A stretch of 64,000 nucleotides of DNA from Panicum virgatum (taxonomy: Eukaryota > Streptophyta > Magnoliopsida > Poales > Poaceae): assembly GCF_016808335.1 (NCBI RefSeq), contig NC_053138.1, positions 13,881,900-13,945,899 on the forward strand. Direction: 5' to 3'. Under the pieces are notes generated by a model. It ran no database searches, was not told the DNA's origin, and was given only the letters and a program-made list of their open reading frames with translations. Both the position numbers and the translations under genes were made by a program. Below, one piece after another: positions 46,554 through 58,863 of this stretch (position 1 is its first letter; each line of letters begins with the position of its first letter).

Positions 46554-49500
46554 CACGCGCCGCCGTGACGAGCAGAGGAAAGAGGTTGCTTCTGGCAAAC
46601 GGCCCCAGGATGAAGACGAGCCAGAGCAGCAACATGTTACTGAAGAACAAGTGCGTCACATCCGCAATCAACTCCCAGCTTCCAATCGACTTCTGGAAAA
46701 ACACCAGTATCAGTACAAGTTGCGCCGCCGATATGAATCGGAAGGGGAGGAGTATGAGCACCGCACAAGGAGGACGCTGGGGAGGCGCCAGGCTATACGC
46801 GACCACTGGCATTGCCCGTTCTTTAGGTACTGTTGGAATTTCGGCATGAGCCGATTGCCTACTATCGATGATTGCTTGGAGTGCAGGCCTCGGGGACGCC
46901 AGCCAGGCGAGACGTCAGTGTTCCAGTGCTTGGGGCCCAAAGCACGTCACGACGACCATGTTGAGCGGCCATCCAAGGATGATCTTGAGCTAGAAGGGGA
47001 AGATAAGTATCATCGTCCACGATGGTGTCCTGACGGGCTCAGCCGCTCACAGAAGCGCAGAGTGCAGCGCTTACACAATCTCGAGGAGGCAGAAGCAAGG
47101 TACCTCGACGTGCTGAGAAAAGCGTGTCCGGATCTCGCGGAGCAAGTCAGGCACCCGCGAAGGGTGGAAAGGCGCCCTCCAAGGAGGGAGTGGCACCCCA
47201 AGCAGCAAAGAGCCGATGAAAAGCCATCGGCTGATGTGAATATGGTGTTTGTGCTCCCGTCGGAGTTTCGGGCGCCCCAACCGGAGGAATTGGCCGTCGC
47301 GTAGCTAGATCTTGGCCCACAGCCGATTATCTTCGAGAAGCCCAAGGAGAAAGGCTACAAGCACCTGAAGGGATTATATCTCAAGGGCCTCATCGACGGC
47401 AAGCCTGTGAACATGATGTTGGTCGACACTGGCACCGCGGTCAATCTAATGCCGTACTCAGTACTGCGCCGATTGGGTCGTTCTGCTGCCGATCTTATCA
47501 AGACCAACGTGATGCTCAATGACTTCAACGACCAGCCGTCGGAGGCACAGGGCGTCCTCAATGTGGAGTTGACAGTTGGCCGCAAGACCGTCCCAACCTC
47601 GTTCTTCATCGTCAACAGTAAGAGTACGTACACAGTGCTGCTTGGGAGGGATTGGATTCACGCCAATTGTTGTGTTCCTTCCATGATGCACCAGTGTTTG
47701 GTCCAATGGGATGGCGATGAAGTGGAGGTGGTCCGTGCGGATGACTCCAATGAGGTTTCGCTCGCAGACATGAACGCCTGGGACACGGAAGGGCAAGAGC
47801 CGATCTCAGGGATCGCGCTGGAAGATTGTGATCGGATCGAAGCGACAAAAAACGGATTGAGGCTGGTCTTATCCACTGGCCTCACAGAATAAATACATCC
47901 TGGTACGCTACGGAGCATAGCAGGTTTAGAGAGGCCGGTCCCAGCGACCGACCCCAAAAAATAGACAATTCTTGTTTAGAGTCGAAACTGTTACATTGCG
48001 GACAAACTTTGGCCTGCTTTGGCAGTTGGTTAGTTAATGAGCATTCAGTTTCGAGGGGTAATATAGAGACGGCCGGCTCGTGCGGTCCGCCGAAAATTTT
48101 CTTTTGTCATCTCCCCGTGTTTGCTGTTGACGTGGCAGATGATGACGAGTCGCCTGCGTCCACAGTCGATTTTACAGGCGACGGCAAGTTGGGGTACGGG
48201 TTTACATCAGCTGACGATTTGGAGGAAGTTGATATCGGTCCCGGGGATAAGCCGCGACCAACATTTATCTGCAAGAAGCTAGACCCGAGCCTGCATGAGC
48301 CGATGATAGCACTGTTGAGGGAATACCGGGATTGTTTCGCGTGGGATTATACTGAAATGCCTGGTCTGGATAGAAGCATCATCGAACATCAGCTCCCGCT
48401 TAAGAAAGGATTTCGGCCGTATCAACAACGAGCAAGGCAGATGAAGGCTGAAGTCCTGGAGGAGGTCAAGAAAGAGGTGCAAAAAATGTTGGACGCAGGG
48501 TTCATCAGGCCATGTAGGTATGCAGAATGGATCTCCAGTGTGGTCCCTGTACAGAAGAAGGATGACCGATGGAGAGTCTGCGTGGATTTCAGAGACCTCA
48601 ACAGAGCGATGCCAAAGGACGAATATCCGATGCCTGTGGTAGAAATGTTGATCAACACCACTGCCGGTCACAAAATGCTGAGCTTTATGGATGGTAACAC
48701 CGGCTACAACCAGATCTTCATGGCCCTAGAGGATATAAGCAAGACCGCGTTCAAAGTACCAGGCGCGGTCGGCTTGTTCGAGTACTTGGTTATGACCTTT
48801 GGATTGAAAAATGCCGGTGCAACGTATCAACGCGCCATGAATTACATTTTTCATGATCTCATCGGCAAGCTGGTTGAAATCTACATTGATGATGTCGTAG
48901 TCAAGTCCACATTGGCTGGGGGGGCATCTGGAAGATTTGTGTAAGGTTTTGGAGCGGACTCAGAAGTTTGGGCTCAAAATGAACCCGAAGAAATGTGCCT
49001 TTGGCGTATCGGCCGGTCAGTTCTTAGGATTCCTGGTACATGAGCGAGGAATCGAGATCGGCTTGAAGAGTCAAGAAGCGGGAAAGACAATGAAGCCGCC
49101 TACTAAGAAGAAGGAGTTACAGAAGTTCATCAGCAAAATCAACTTTGTCAGACGATTTATCTCCAATCTGTCTGGGCGTATCGAGCCGTTCATGGGTCTG
49201 GTGAAGATCAAGTCCGAGGATGATTTTCACTGGGGGGCAGAACAGCAGCAGGCTCTTGATGAAATCAAGGAATATTTGTCGAAGCCTCCAGTATTGGTTC
49301 CGCCTCAATAGGACAGGCCTTTCTACGTGTACCTGTCCGTGGGTGACACTTCCATCGCCTCGGTTCTGATTCAGAAACATGACGATCAGGAGAGGGTTGT
49401 CTTCTACCTCAGCAGGCGCATGTTGGACACCGAGACCAGGTATCCTGAGATTGAAAAGCTTTGCCTTTGTCTATTCTTTACTTGTACAAAGCTTCGACAT

Positions 49501-51430
49501 ATTTTGCTCTCGGCGGAAACGATCGTCATATGTAAATCGGATGTCATTAAACATATGCTGTCGGCTCTTATTCTAAAAGGCCGACTAGGAAAATGGATGT
49601 TTGCGTTGTCAGAATTCGATATCCGATATCAACCTGCAAAGGCAGTCAAGGGACATGCACTGGCAGATCTCATTGCAGACAGGGTCAACACTGACGTATC
49701 TGCACTTTTTGTACGTGCCTGGGCCATGTTTTTCGACGGATTGGCTTGTGATGATGGGTGCGGTGTAGGAATTCTTTTGGTATCGCCTCGTGAGGCGACT
49801 TATTCTTTTTCCATAAGGATGGCTACTCCATGCACCAATAATTTAGTAGAGTATGAGGCCGTTCGCTAGAGTATGAGGCCGTTCGCAAGGGGATGGAATT
49901 ACTCCTAGAAGCTGGTGTAGAAGCAGTGGAAATACTTGGGGATTCGAAACTGGTGATTTCTCAGCTCACGGAAGAATATAAATGTGAGAGCGAGCTTCTT
50001 TTTCCGATATGGATGCAGTGCCGTGAGTTGATGTCATAATTCAGGTACATTAATTTCCACTGGATACGAAGGACTTTGAACAGTGAAGCCAATGACTTGG
50101 CGCAGATGGCTTCCGAATACAAGGAAACAGCCGATGGGGTCGATGTAGAGGTTCAGTTTCTAGAACCTGGAGACTGGAGAGCCAATATCTTCAATTATTT
50201 GAAGGATTCGGCTCGGGGGGCACCCAGAAGGATAAGACTCAAAGCTATGAAATATGTTCTGATAGGGGACGGCATGTTCTACAGGACTTTGGAAGGACTG
50301 CTGCTTAAATATTTGGGGCCTTCGGAGTTGAATCGGCTCTTGCATGAGGTTCATGAAGGAGCCTGCGGTACTCATCAATCGGCTCATAAGATGAAATGGC
50401 TGATTAGACGATCAGGATATTACTGGCCTACCATGCTTGAGGATTGCTTTAAATATTACAAGGGATGTCAGGCATGTCAGAGATTCGGCAAAATTCAGAT
50501 GGTGCCGGCATTAGTAATGAATCATATCATTAAGCCATGGCCGTTCAGGGGTTGGGCCATGGATATGATTGGCCAGATTAACCCGCCATCTAGCAAAGGT
50601 CACTAATGGGTGTTAGCTGTCACGGATTATTTCACAAAATGGGTGGAGGCGGTACCCATGAGGTCGGTGGCATCGAAAGATGTGATCAGTTTCGTTAAAG
50701 AGCACATCATTCATAGGTTTGGGATTCCTCAGACCATTACGACCGATGGAGGATCGGTCTTTATATCGGAGGAATTTAGAAAGTTTGCCGATGACACGGG
50801 GTTCAAGCTGATCAGATCATCCCCATATTATGCCCAGGCTAATGGACAAGTTGAAGCATCCAACCAGAGCCTTATCAAGCTGATCAAAAGGAAGATCGAT
50901 GAATATCCTAGGCGCTGGCATGAGGTGTTGTCAGAGGCTTTGTGGGCATATCATATTTCGTGTCACGGATCCATCAAGACGTCACCATACCATCTGGTCT
51001 ATGGTCAAGATGCTATGTTGCCATGGGAGATCACGGCCGGATCAAGGCGTGTTGAGTTTCAGAATGATCTATCGGCTGAAGAGTATGCAGCCTTGATGAG
51101 CGATAATGTGGAGAATCTTACAGAGCTAAGACTTTGGTCACTCTAGAAGATCAAGGAAAACAAGGCTAAAGTTGCTCGTGCATACAACAAAAAGGTCAAG
51201 CCGAAAGAATTCCAGGTTAGAGACCTAGTTTGGGAGGCAGTGCTACCATTGGGAACTAAAGACAGGAAGTATGGTAAGTGGTCTCCTAATTGGCATGGAC
51301 CGTACAAGGTTGATCAGGTCCTGCCTGGAAATGTGTGCATGCTTGAAGAATTAGATGGTGTCAAGTTTCCTATAGCCGTCAATGGCCAACACCTCAAGAA
51401 ATATTTCCCGAGCATGTGGGAAGGCGGATA
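46554..51430 (+). pseudogene. gag C-terminus and pol of the Tat element
   Basis: Recognisable in order: a gag Cys-rich region (CPFFRYCWNFG), protease (LVDTGTAVNLMP near 47425), reverse transcriptase (VCVDFRDLNRAMPKDEYPMP, YIDDVVVKS near 48883), RNase H, a second archaeal-type RNase H (RAWAMFFDGLACDDGCG near 49720) diagnostic of the Tat lineage, then integrase (HHCC finger near 50350-50480, TDGGSVF, NGQVEAS). Lesions: TAG at 47302-47304, an extra G in a G7 run near 48920, TAG at 49309-49311, a 20-bp tandem duplication at 49847-49886, TAA at 50604-50606 and TAG near 51144. It is clearly dead. Confidence 0.88.
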
Positions 51431-51825
51431 ACAAGAGCCGATGAAATCCATCTGGCTGTATTATAAAAGGCCAACACGTTGAGTTGAAATCCATCACCTC
51501 CAGGAACAGTGTGGGGAGCTGATATGTTGCCATCAACTCAAGGGACGGTGAGGAAAGCCGATGCATTGCCATCACCTCCAGGAATAGTAACATTAAGGAA
51601 AGCCGATGCGTTGCATCACCTCGAACATATAAAAAAGAGCAGGATCTATTCTATCGTCCAATTGTTGAGAGCATCGTAAAGCTACAGGAGATCACCAACA
51701 AATTGCCGATGCCGCCAACACTGCTGATACTGGTATGATGAGCAAACTTTATTTCTTACTGCAAAATACTTGGGAATTTTGAATTTAAATAGCTTAGCTC
51801 CTCAGTGATATGCTAAATTCCTAAC
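51431..51825 (+). other. 3' non-coding region of the Tat element
   Basis: Contains three variants of AAAGCCGATGC-TTGC-ATCACCTC at about 40-60 bp spacing (51490-51625), then AT-rich sequence to the LTR. No clear polypurine tract was recognised. Confidence 0.5.
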
Positions 51826-53137
51826 AGGGTTAATTAATGGGCCGAGAGCAAGTTGTGCTTAGTGCGGAAATTAAAGAAGGCTTGTGAATTAGCTATGTTA
51901 CCACCAGAATTTGGTCGAGAAGGATATGGGCCGAAGCTACCGATGGGCCTATACAGATTGTCCAGGGAAGAGGCGATTGTGGTCCATGCCAAGAGCCGAT
52001 GGGCTCTTCTTATCTGTGTGCGTCGGGAGCCAATGGGCTCTCTGTATCTGTAATCATTAGAGATAGATTAGTTTTCGTATTGGACTAGGTTTTGTTTAAC
52101 TTGGTCGTCAAGTCTACAAGACTATAAATATGTACCCTATGACATTTGTAAAGGAAGAATGTCATCATGTTTTGCAAACAACAACTCTCGGCGCACCGCC
52201 ACCCCTAATTCTAGGGTTTCATCCAAGTAAGCGCTATGCTGCCCTGACCGCTTCTTGCGATCAGGGCAGCGTTGTTCTTGCTTTTACCTTGGTATTACTC
52301 GTACTGAAGCATTTTTGATGGCGAGTAGTGCTAGTTATCCTGATTTTCGTAGCATGATTTTTAGTAGATTCATCGTGCTTTTGTTGCTTATCATCTACGA
52401 ACATCAGGTCATCTCTGCGCAATCATGTTTTAATCTTATACTAGTTCTCGTTGCATGGAATTAGTCGCGTAGAGATGACACTCTGCTCCTTTTTTTATCT
52501 GGTAGATCTAATCTTTTATGGTTAGTTCTTATACTTAAGAATTGGCGTAATATCTGCTAGTTTAGGCCTTGCAAACGGGTTGGACGATCCGGCGACGTAT
52601 TAGATGCTTTGCCTTGATCTTAATAGGGATTGATCCGGGAATCGGCTTTCGCTTGTTCTTAGGCCTCTTTTCTGGTCAAGGTTCGGTTATCTTTTACGCT
52701 CGTTAGGCCTAACTACGTGTAGGATGTTCCGATCTAGCAGTGAAGCTTTTACCGTCGTGGATTAGATTAGCTAGATTTAATTGAAGCAGTTTTTGCAGTT
52801 ATTTGCTTTATCCATTACCATCTGGATATGCAGATCCAATCTGACACCGGGACTCGATCGGCTCTTTAAAGCCGATGCAAGAGTCGTCCCGGGGAGCCGA
52901 CCATGGGTCGGACTAATGTTTACACGTGTCTGTGCTTGTAAGCAAATCGTCAAAGGCACGTTCGCACCCTCCTGATCGGGTATAGATCAGGAGGCACTCC
53001 CTGCATCTCCGGAAGCGACGGCGTGTGCCAGGATCTGGGCCGTTGACCGAGGGACCGGTGCCAGCCAGCGCCCCGGCAGCCTCCCGGCTCCTCGTGTTGC
53101 CTGTCACTACTCGCCGGTGGGTTTTGACCGACAACAC
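51826..53137 (+). repeat. Right LTR of the Tat element
   Basis: The first 739 bp match the left fragment, and the remaining roughly 570 bp have no counterpart on the left. A TATA-like CTATAAATATG lies near 52120. The 3' border is placed at ...GACAACA because the next bases, CTGGCACACCCGGTGGGACT, resemble a leader or primer region ahead of gag. The border is approximate. Confidence 0.7.
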
Positions 53138-53188
53138 ATTCTGGCACACCCGGTGGGACTCTCATTAGCAACAACGTCCACCGCCGGA

Positions 53189-54055
53189 ATGACTGGACCT
53201 CAGAGCCAAGCGCCGATCACCAGCCCTGTCACGTATGAAGAGCTGACCCCCGAGCACAAGTAGAAATACGATGAGGTCAAAGCCGATCTCATCGGCTCTT
53301 TCGAGAGGACCCGCAACCACGGCATCAGGTGGAAGGGGTTCTCACCCGAAGGCGCTCTCGACAACGTTGACTTGTCCGTACCATCAGAGGAGCGCACCAG
53401 AGCCCTGCGCCAGGAGATGAACTACATGGTGGCTCACACGCTTCATCGGCACTCAGAAAGCCTGGTGAATGGGCTCGAGCGTGTGGCACATCGTGTCGTC
53501 CAGGAGGTGATCAAGAACCAGTACTCCCCATCAGGACCAATCCTAGGGAGTCACAGGGGAGAGGACTCACTTCAGTCTAGGCTGCCAATATCGTATTCGC
53601 TCACAAATCCAGGTCCGCAGTCTTCGCCGGTCTACGTCGTCTACAAGATCGGCGGTGAACCCGGGGAGGGCCAGTTCCTGAACGAGCCGCCTATGGAGAT
53701 CCCGCACGGCTACACGTGCGTGTACATACCTGACAGCATCAGTCCAATGCGCGCGGGACATCTGGTGGGTACAGGAGCTTCAGGGGCAGATGCGGAGAAT
53801 CAGGCATGGCTAGCGAAGTACGCTACCGGGCCGAGTGCTGAGCCCTCGGCCCCAGGAGTTCTTAGTGTGGATCAGATCAGTGCAATACTAAGGGATCAGT
53901 TCGGCATTCTGCCCAAGAGAAAGGCGATCGGCTATTCCAAGCCGTACCCAAGCGAATACGACTTGATCCCGTTACCACCCAAGTATCGGCTCCCGGAGTT
54001 CACCAAGTTCAGCGGGTCAGAAGGGGCTAGCTCCATCGAGCATGTGAGCTGATAC
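53189..54055 (+). pseudogene. gag N-terminal part, Tat lineage
   Basis: ATG at 53189 ([13 protein letters not shown]). A TAG interrupts it at 53261-53263 and the frame then runs open to TGA at about 54050. Typical phrases include HGIRWKGFSPEGALDNVDL and KPYPSEYDLIPLPPKYRLP. The C-terminal half is absent and the sequence changes to another element near 54070. Confidence 0.8.
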
Positions 54056-54075
54056 CTAACTCAGTTCGAGAGTGG

Positions 54076-54176
54076 AGGATCCGCAACTTGGAGTAGCAAC
54101 AGCAGCAATCCCAGGAGGAGTGGAGGGCCTACTACCGTTGGGCTGGGTTTAATCCCAACCAGCAGCAGTGAGTCTG
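54076..54176 (+). pseudogene. C-terminal fragment of a third ORF in W
   Basis: A short frame ending QQQQSQEEWRAYYRWAGFNP, then NQQQ and stop, with a TAG just upstream. It occupies the same place relative to the internal polypurine tract as the third ORF of element 1. Confidence 0.4.
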
Positions 54177-54955
54177 AAGCTAGCTTGGGGGAGGACCCCC
54201 ATGAGAGGTACCTTGTATCAAACTCTACCTTTACCGCTTTTCAAAACCTTGCATGAAACCAAACAAAAATTTGCAAAATTATGAAAATCCATAAAAAATT
54301 GCATAACTAAAATCAAATAAAAATTAGCAAAACCCTTTAAAAACCCAAAAATATTTACTTGCTTTCCAGTATGTGTTGTAAACATGTGTAGCTTTTCTTT
54401 GTTGAGATGATGAATAGTTGCTCTGTTAGTTCCTTTCATATGCCTAGTTACAACCATGTGCTCTCCCTAAGTTCTGAGTTTGGTGGCTAGATGTTCAAAC
54501 CTTAACCTTGAAACTTGTGGGTAGCAAAAAATAGAATTCGAATCTAGGTTGTTGTAGGTTATGATATGGCTGAAAAGAGTTGCTATGATCTTCTCCTACG
54601 TGATGCTTGATATCCGGAGTATTTCTTTTCAAAATTACAAAAATAAAATAAAGTTCCTCGGTGATATGCAATTCCTATCCAGACCCATATGAGTTACAAG
54701 TTTGAAAAGCCTTTTCTACATATGCAACTTGTCTTCTCATTGAGCTTTGTCAAATTGTTGTGACCCTTTGAGAGAATCACTTCATATGCCCATGATCAAG
54801 ATCACGTACACGTCCACTCACATGCTATACTTCTACACCTGGAAGATAGCAAGTGCATCCCCTATCCATCCACAAATAAAACTCCAAGATGTGCCATGTT
54901 TATCTCTCTTCAAAGTTATCATCATAATGTATGGGCTATACAAAAAGAAATAAAA

Positions 54956-55075
54956 GATGCATACCCAACGAAGGTATGCCACATGCCCACAAGGCATGTC
55001 AAAAAAAAGAGAAAAGATGCATACCCAAAGAAGGTATGCCACACACCCACAAGGTGTATCAAAAAAAAAGAAGAA
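54956..55075 (+). repeat. Two 60-bp tandem repeats in W
   Basis: Copies at 54956-55015 and 55016-55075 both start GATGCATACCCAA and end in A-rich AAAAAGA sequence, with few differences. Confidence 0.8.
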
Positions 55076-55696
55076 AAGAGAGAAAGAAAAAGAAAAATAT
55101 AGCCCATTCCAAAAACATTACAAGGGAAAGATAATTCATATAAAGGAGTTCTCATCCATCATCCACCAAAAATATCCACACACTTGCACATCTTGATCTA
55201 GGCTTATGACTTGTTTCTCCTTTGGATCCGGTCTTTGACTTAGCGAAATATGAGAAGCAAGTTTGCCTTTACATCCTCCATACCTACAGATCCACCAAAA
55301 AGAGACATTAGAAGTAGGATGGAAAAGAAAGGCACATAAAAAGGCCTTGGTGAGGAATGAAACACATTTGAGCGATCCGAGGGATCACCCGAGGAACTTA
55401 CAAATTTTTTTTTCAAAAACTTTATAAAACCTCCGGATTGACGGTTGAACAAAGGAGTGGTAAGTGGTACTCTACAAGCTGTTCTGACCCTCAACCGCCA
55501 AAGATGAGGATGACGCTACAAGCCCCATAGGAGTAAGGTAAAAGCTGCGAACAATGCCAACTTATTCAAAATGAAGGTAAGAACACTCGGTTGTGCCTTG
55601 GGCATAAGTCAGGAATGCGACATTGTAGCAACTCCTGATCAACAACCTAAGTCTAAAACTTTGCTCGGGACGAGCAAAGGGCTAGCTTGGGGGAGT

Positions 55697-56294
55697 TGTT
55701 GACGGTGCTTAAGTGCCATTTTCACCTGTCAACTATACTCAATAATAAAGGAAAGCTACATGCCTTACTCACATATTTGTATCGCTAACCTTGCTCCACA
55801 GTTGTTTTCGAGTTTTGTACATTTCAGATGAGCAGGAGCGGAATAAGACGAAAACACGCAGCAGACGCTATACAACTACACAGAATATTGCGTCCGGCGT
55901 CACCCACTTACAAGGAGGGCCCATCTGGCAGAGCAAATGAGCGCGTCACGCATAATGCATACAAAGAAAGATATCAGGGCCCACATGTCAGCCTGCCAGA
56001 GAAGGATAAGGATGAGAGGCAGCCAGGTGGGGCCGGCCGACCCCCTGGGTCGGCCGAACCTGGCCGGCCTTCCGTCCTGGTGCATTTCGAGGAGGAGTCG
56101 GCCCCAAGTCTCCTGATTACCTTCCATATGTGCATTTGGCGGGAACCGACCTCCACTAGTATAAATAGGGCCCCCTCTCACCCCTCACACACACACACAC
56201 ACACACACACTTCATTCCATTCTCTCCAAGAAGGCTCTCCTTTCTCTTGCTCTCTTAGCTAGGTAGTGGAGCTAGGCTAGTTCTCTTTAGCGAG
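55697..56294 (+). repeat. Truncated LTR of element W
   Basis: Starts TGTTGACGGTGCTTAAGTGC after the polypurine tract. It contains GGCCGGCC-like palindromes (56033-56070), a TATA-like TATAAATAGG near 56160 and a (CA)n run at 56188-56211. The 3' end is not next to 56294, because element X (beginning TGTTGGCGCTCC at 56295) is inserted there. Confidence 0.75.
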
Positions 56295-57512
56295 TGTTGG
56301 CGCTCCTTAAGTATCCATTTTATCCCCTGTTTAACTTTGATAATGGCATAAATTTAATATCAAAATCACTAACCATCCTAACCTCGGCCCAATTATTGGT
56401 CGTTTTCGCGTTTGCACATATATTTTGGAGGTACTTCGTTTTTGCAGGTTTTTGACCAATTTTGGAGCATGAATTGACGAGGCCCACGATCATGCGATGA
56501 CACAAAGAAAGACGAAGGCCAAAGCCTGAACAAAGGACCGAAGGCCATGATGATTAGAGACCCGTTCGTGCACATCCACCCTCCAATGAAGCCCAAAGGA
56601 CAAAGGCCACAAGATAAGATCAAGATACTTCGGGGCTAAGCAAAGCAAAGAGAGATTTAAGGAAGGATTTTCCATCCTATCCTTTTCCTCGAAGAAATCT
56701 CGAAGATAACGACGTCTAATGGGGTGCAATCGTGAAAGGCATAAACTCTAGAAGACTCCAGGAGACTTGGGGAGAAAGGAGAACACGAGGCGGCAAAGAA
56801 ATGGGCCAGGCCGGCCGGCCTGGGTCCATTGGGCCGGCCGGCCCAGCCCCTTTTTGAGGCGGTTCGGCCTCCCCTTTGACCTAGGGTTTCCTGAGGCTAT
56901 TTAAAGACCCCTCCCCAAGGTTCACGCAGGGATCAATTCGGGAGACGACGCCAAGGAGCAGAGAAGATAGATGGACACCTCTCGGAGAGCCGAGGGTCGT
57001 GCTAGTTGTCTAGGGGCTTCCCTAGCCGACGTGGGAACCTTGCAAGGAAGACCACGTCGGAGTTCTGGAGCTAGGATCATCAAGATCAAGGTAGGGCCCC
57101 GGTTGTGATCTTGTGATGTACAATCATTCATGGTGAAGTTATTTGTGATTCCGAATGTTTAGCGACCATGTTCTCTCTTTTGATTTCATTCTTTTCTTTG
57201 GGTTTGCTTCATCCTAGATCTATTATCGAGATAGATCGCTTAGCATGATCTTGTAGTCATGGTGGCTAGAGGTTCATGGCGGAACTACCAAAGGGGGTTC
57301 GACTTGCTTCAGGGTACTTTCGTCCAAAGGGGGGGCGTCGTGACAGGGCGTTGCCACTGAGTAGGTGGGGGTATCGAGGGATCGGATTGGAGATTTTGAG
57401 TTTAAAGATGCTTTTCATTGAGATTCACATCTATCTTACTTCACTACATTTAGCTGGAACTACAACATGTGCATGATCTAGGTGATCTAGATTGGTTATC
57501 TCTAACTTTCTC
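56295..57512 (+). repeat. 5' LTR of X, 3' end deleted
   Basis: Matches 58864-60080 throughout, with the paired palindromes AGGCCGGCCGGCCT and GGGCCGGCCGGCCC (56809-56845) and a TATA-like CTATTTAAAG near 56895. Confidence 0.85.
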
Positions 57513-58863
57513 CAGAAAAAATTTACAGGCAAAGGAGACGAGAAGCACAATCATGGAAGCCGGAACTAGTAGATCCAAAAGTCGAAGCCGACGGTTCATC
57601 GTCTTCACCTCAAGCAACTCCACCAACAAGTCCAAAGGAGGCGCCACTTCACCAAGGGATGGTGCTACCGGAGCAGGAGCGTACGATAGGAGAGCTATGC
57701 ACTCCGGACATTCGGGACTTGCCGATCCAAAATCTCGAGAACATCGGAGTTCCGTTCGAGATCAAGACTTCAATCATAAGGATGGTGCAAACCTCGCCCT
57801 TCACTGGAAAAGAAGACGCTAATCTATATCTTCAAGCGTTCCTCCAACTATGCCGCACCTTCGACATGCAAGGGATGACTCAAGATCAAATAAGAGCGAG
57901 GCTCTTTCCGTTCTCTCTACTTGGGAGAGCGTGGCAATGGTTTCATTCTCTACCACCGCGCACGGTGCAAAATTGGGAGTCCTTGATGAAGGAGTTCATG
58001 ACGGAGTTCTACTCGCCGAGCAAGACCCAGATTCTGCGCAACAAGATTGCAACATTCGCGCAAGCCCCGACGGAGATTATTGCGGAAGGCTATGAGCGCT
58101 TCAACGACTACATACGCGCCGTACCTCATCACAAGTTCTCAAGGGAGGATGTGGTCCAGAAGTTCTATCAATGCCTCACTACTGCATCAAGGGGGATCAT
58201 TGATGCATCGGCCGGAGGTTCTATCATTGAGCTCACGCCTACTCAAGTTTTCAAGCTATTCAAGAAGGTGGCAGACAATGACGCATGGGCATCATCGGGG
58301 CGCCTACAACCACTCCAAGCCGTGGGTGCCGCAAAGAGTGTATTGCAAGTGGAACGTGAAGAAGTGCTAGAAGGGAAGATCGACTCGCTCATGAGAAGGT
58401 TGTAGAAAATGGAAGTAGAAAAGAGAGAAGCCCAAGCTATTGATTTGAAGGCGGCCGAAGCAAGGTCTACATGTGAAGAATGTGGAGAGTACGGCCATGT
58501 CCAAAAGAATTGCCCGGAGGAAGCCAAGATGCTCGACTCATGAAGAAGGGAGAATGGATTCCGCCACCCAACTTCCGCTACGGGCAAGGTAGACCCCAAT
58601 TTAATGCAAGCTCTTCCATTCAAAACTCGGTGCCTCTTCGTATACAATTGAAGGAGTTCATGGAGGAGCAAGGCAAGATCAACAAGGACACCGTCACCAA
58701 GTTCAAGGCTATGGACAAGATCTTGGAGAACATTGATGGCAAGATGACGGAGGTCGGGAGCTCTAAGATTCAAGTACTCAACATGATGAAGATGCTAGAG
58801 ACACAAGTAGCCCAGCTCGCCGGACGCCTATCTAGCAATGAAGGAAAATTGCCCGGGCAACCT
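57513..58863 (+). pseudogene. gag of element X
   Basis: The capsid region (ANLYLQAFLQLCRTFDMQGM, TVQNWESLMKEFMTEFYSP) and an intact CX2CX4HX4C knuckle (CEECGEYGHVQKNC) are visible. Lesions relative to Y are TAG at 58403-58405, a 1-nt deletion near 58540, and loss of the start. It is interrupted by Y after the codons for LPGQP. Confidence 0.85.

Larger units (their letters stand above)
45017..54070 (+). mobile_element. Rearranged Tat-lineage Gypsy element
   Basis: The order is truncated LTR (45017-45755), part of an unrelated LTR (45756-46553), gag C-terminus through integrase (46554-51430), 3' non-coding region, LTR (51826-about 53137) and the start of gag (53189-54055). A normal copy would have one gag after the left LTR. 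Here the gag N-terminal half lies right of the second LTR. Unequal recombination between LTRs of tandem copies, or a nested neighbour, with deletions on both sides explains this order. Confidence 0.7.
54070..56294 (+). mobile_element. 3' part of another Gypsy element (W)
   Basis: Holds an ORF end (54076-54176), a polypurine-like GCTAGCTTGGGGGAGG (54180-54195), about 1.5 kb of non-coding DNA, a second GCTAGCTTGGGGGAG (55681-55695) and an LTR starting TGTTGACGG at 55697. The LTR is broken at 56294 by element X. The 5' part of W is missing. Confidence 0.75.
56295..58863 (+). mobile_element. Deleted Athila-like element X (LTR fused to gag)
   Basis: It begins with an LTR closely matching that of element Y, but at about 57512 it jumps straight into gag. 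The LTR end, primer site and gag start (about 508 bp in Y coordinates) are gone, with a TC microhomology at the joint. The gag continues to 58863, where element Y starts. The remainder of X is expected right of Y, beyond the window. Confidence 0.8.

Noticed and set aside
48915..48945. Possible programmed frameshift between RT and RNase H of the Tat element
   Set aside because: A single extra G in a G-run within a multiply damaged frame. A random indel is more likely.
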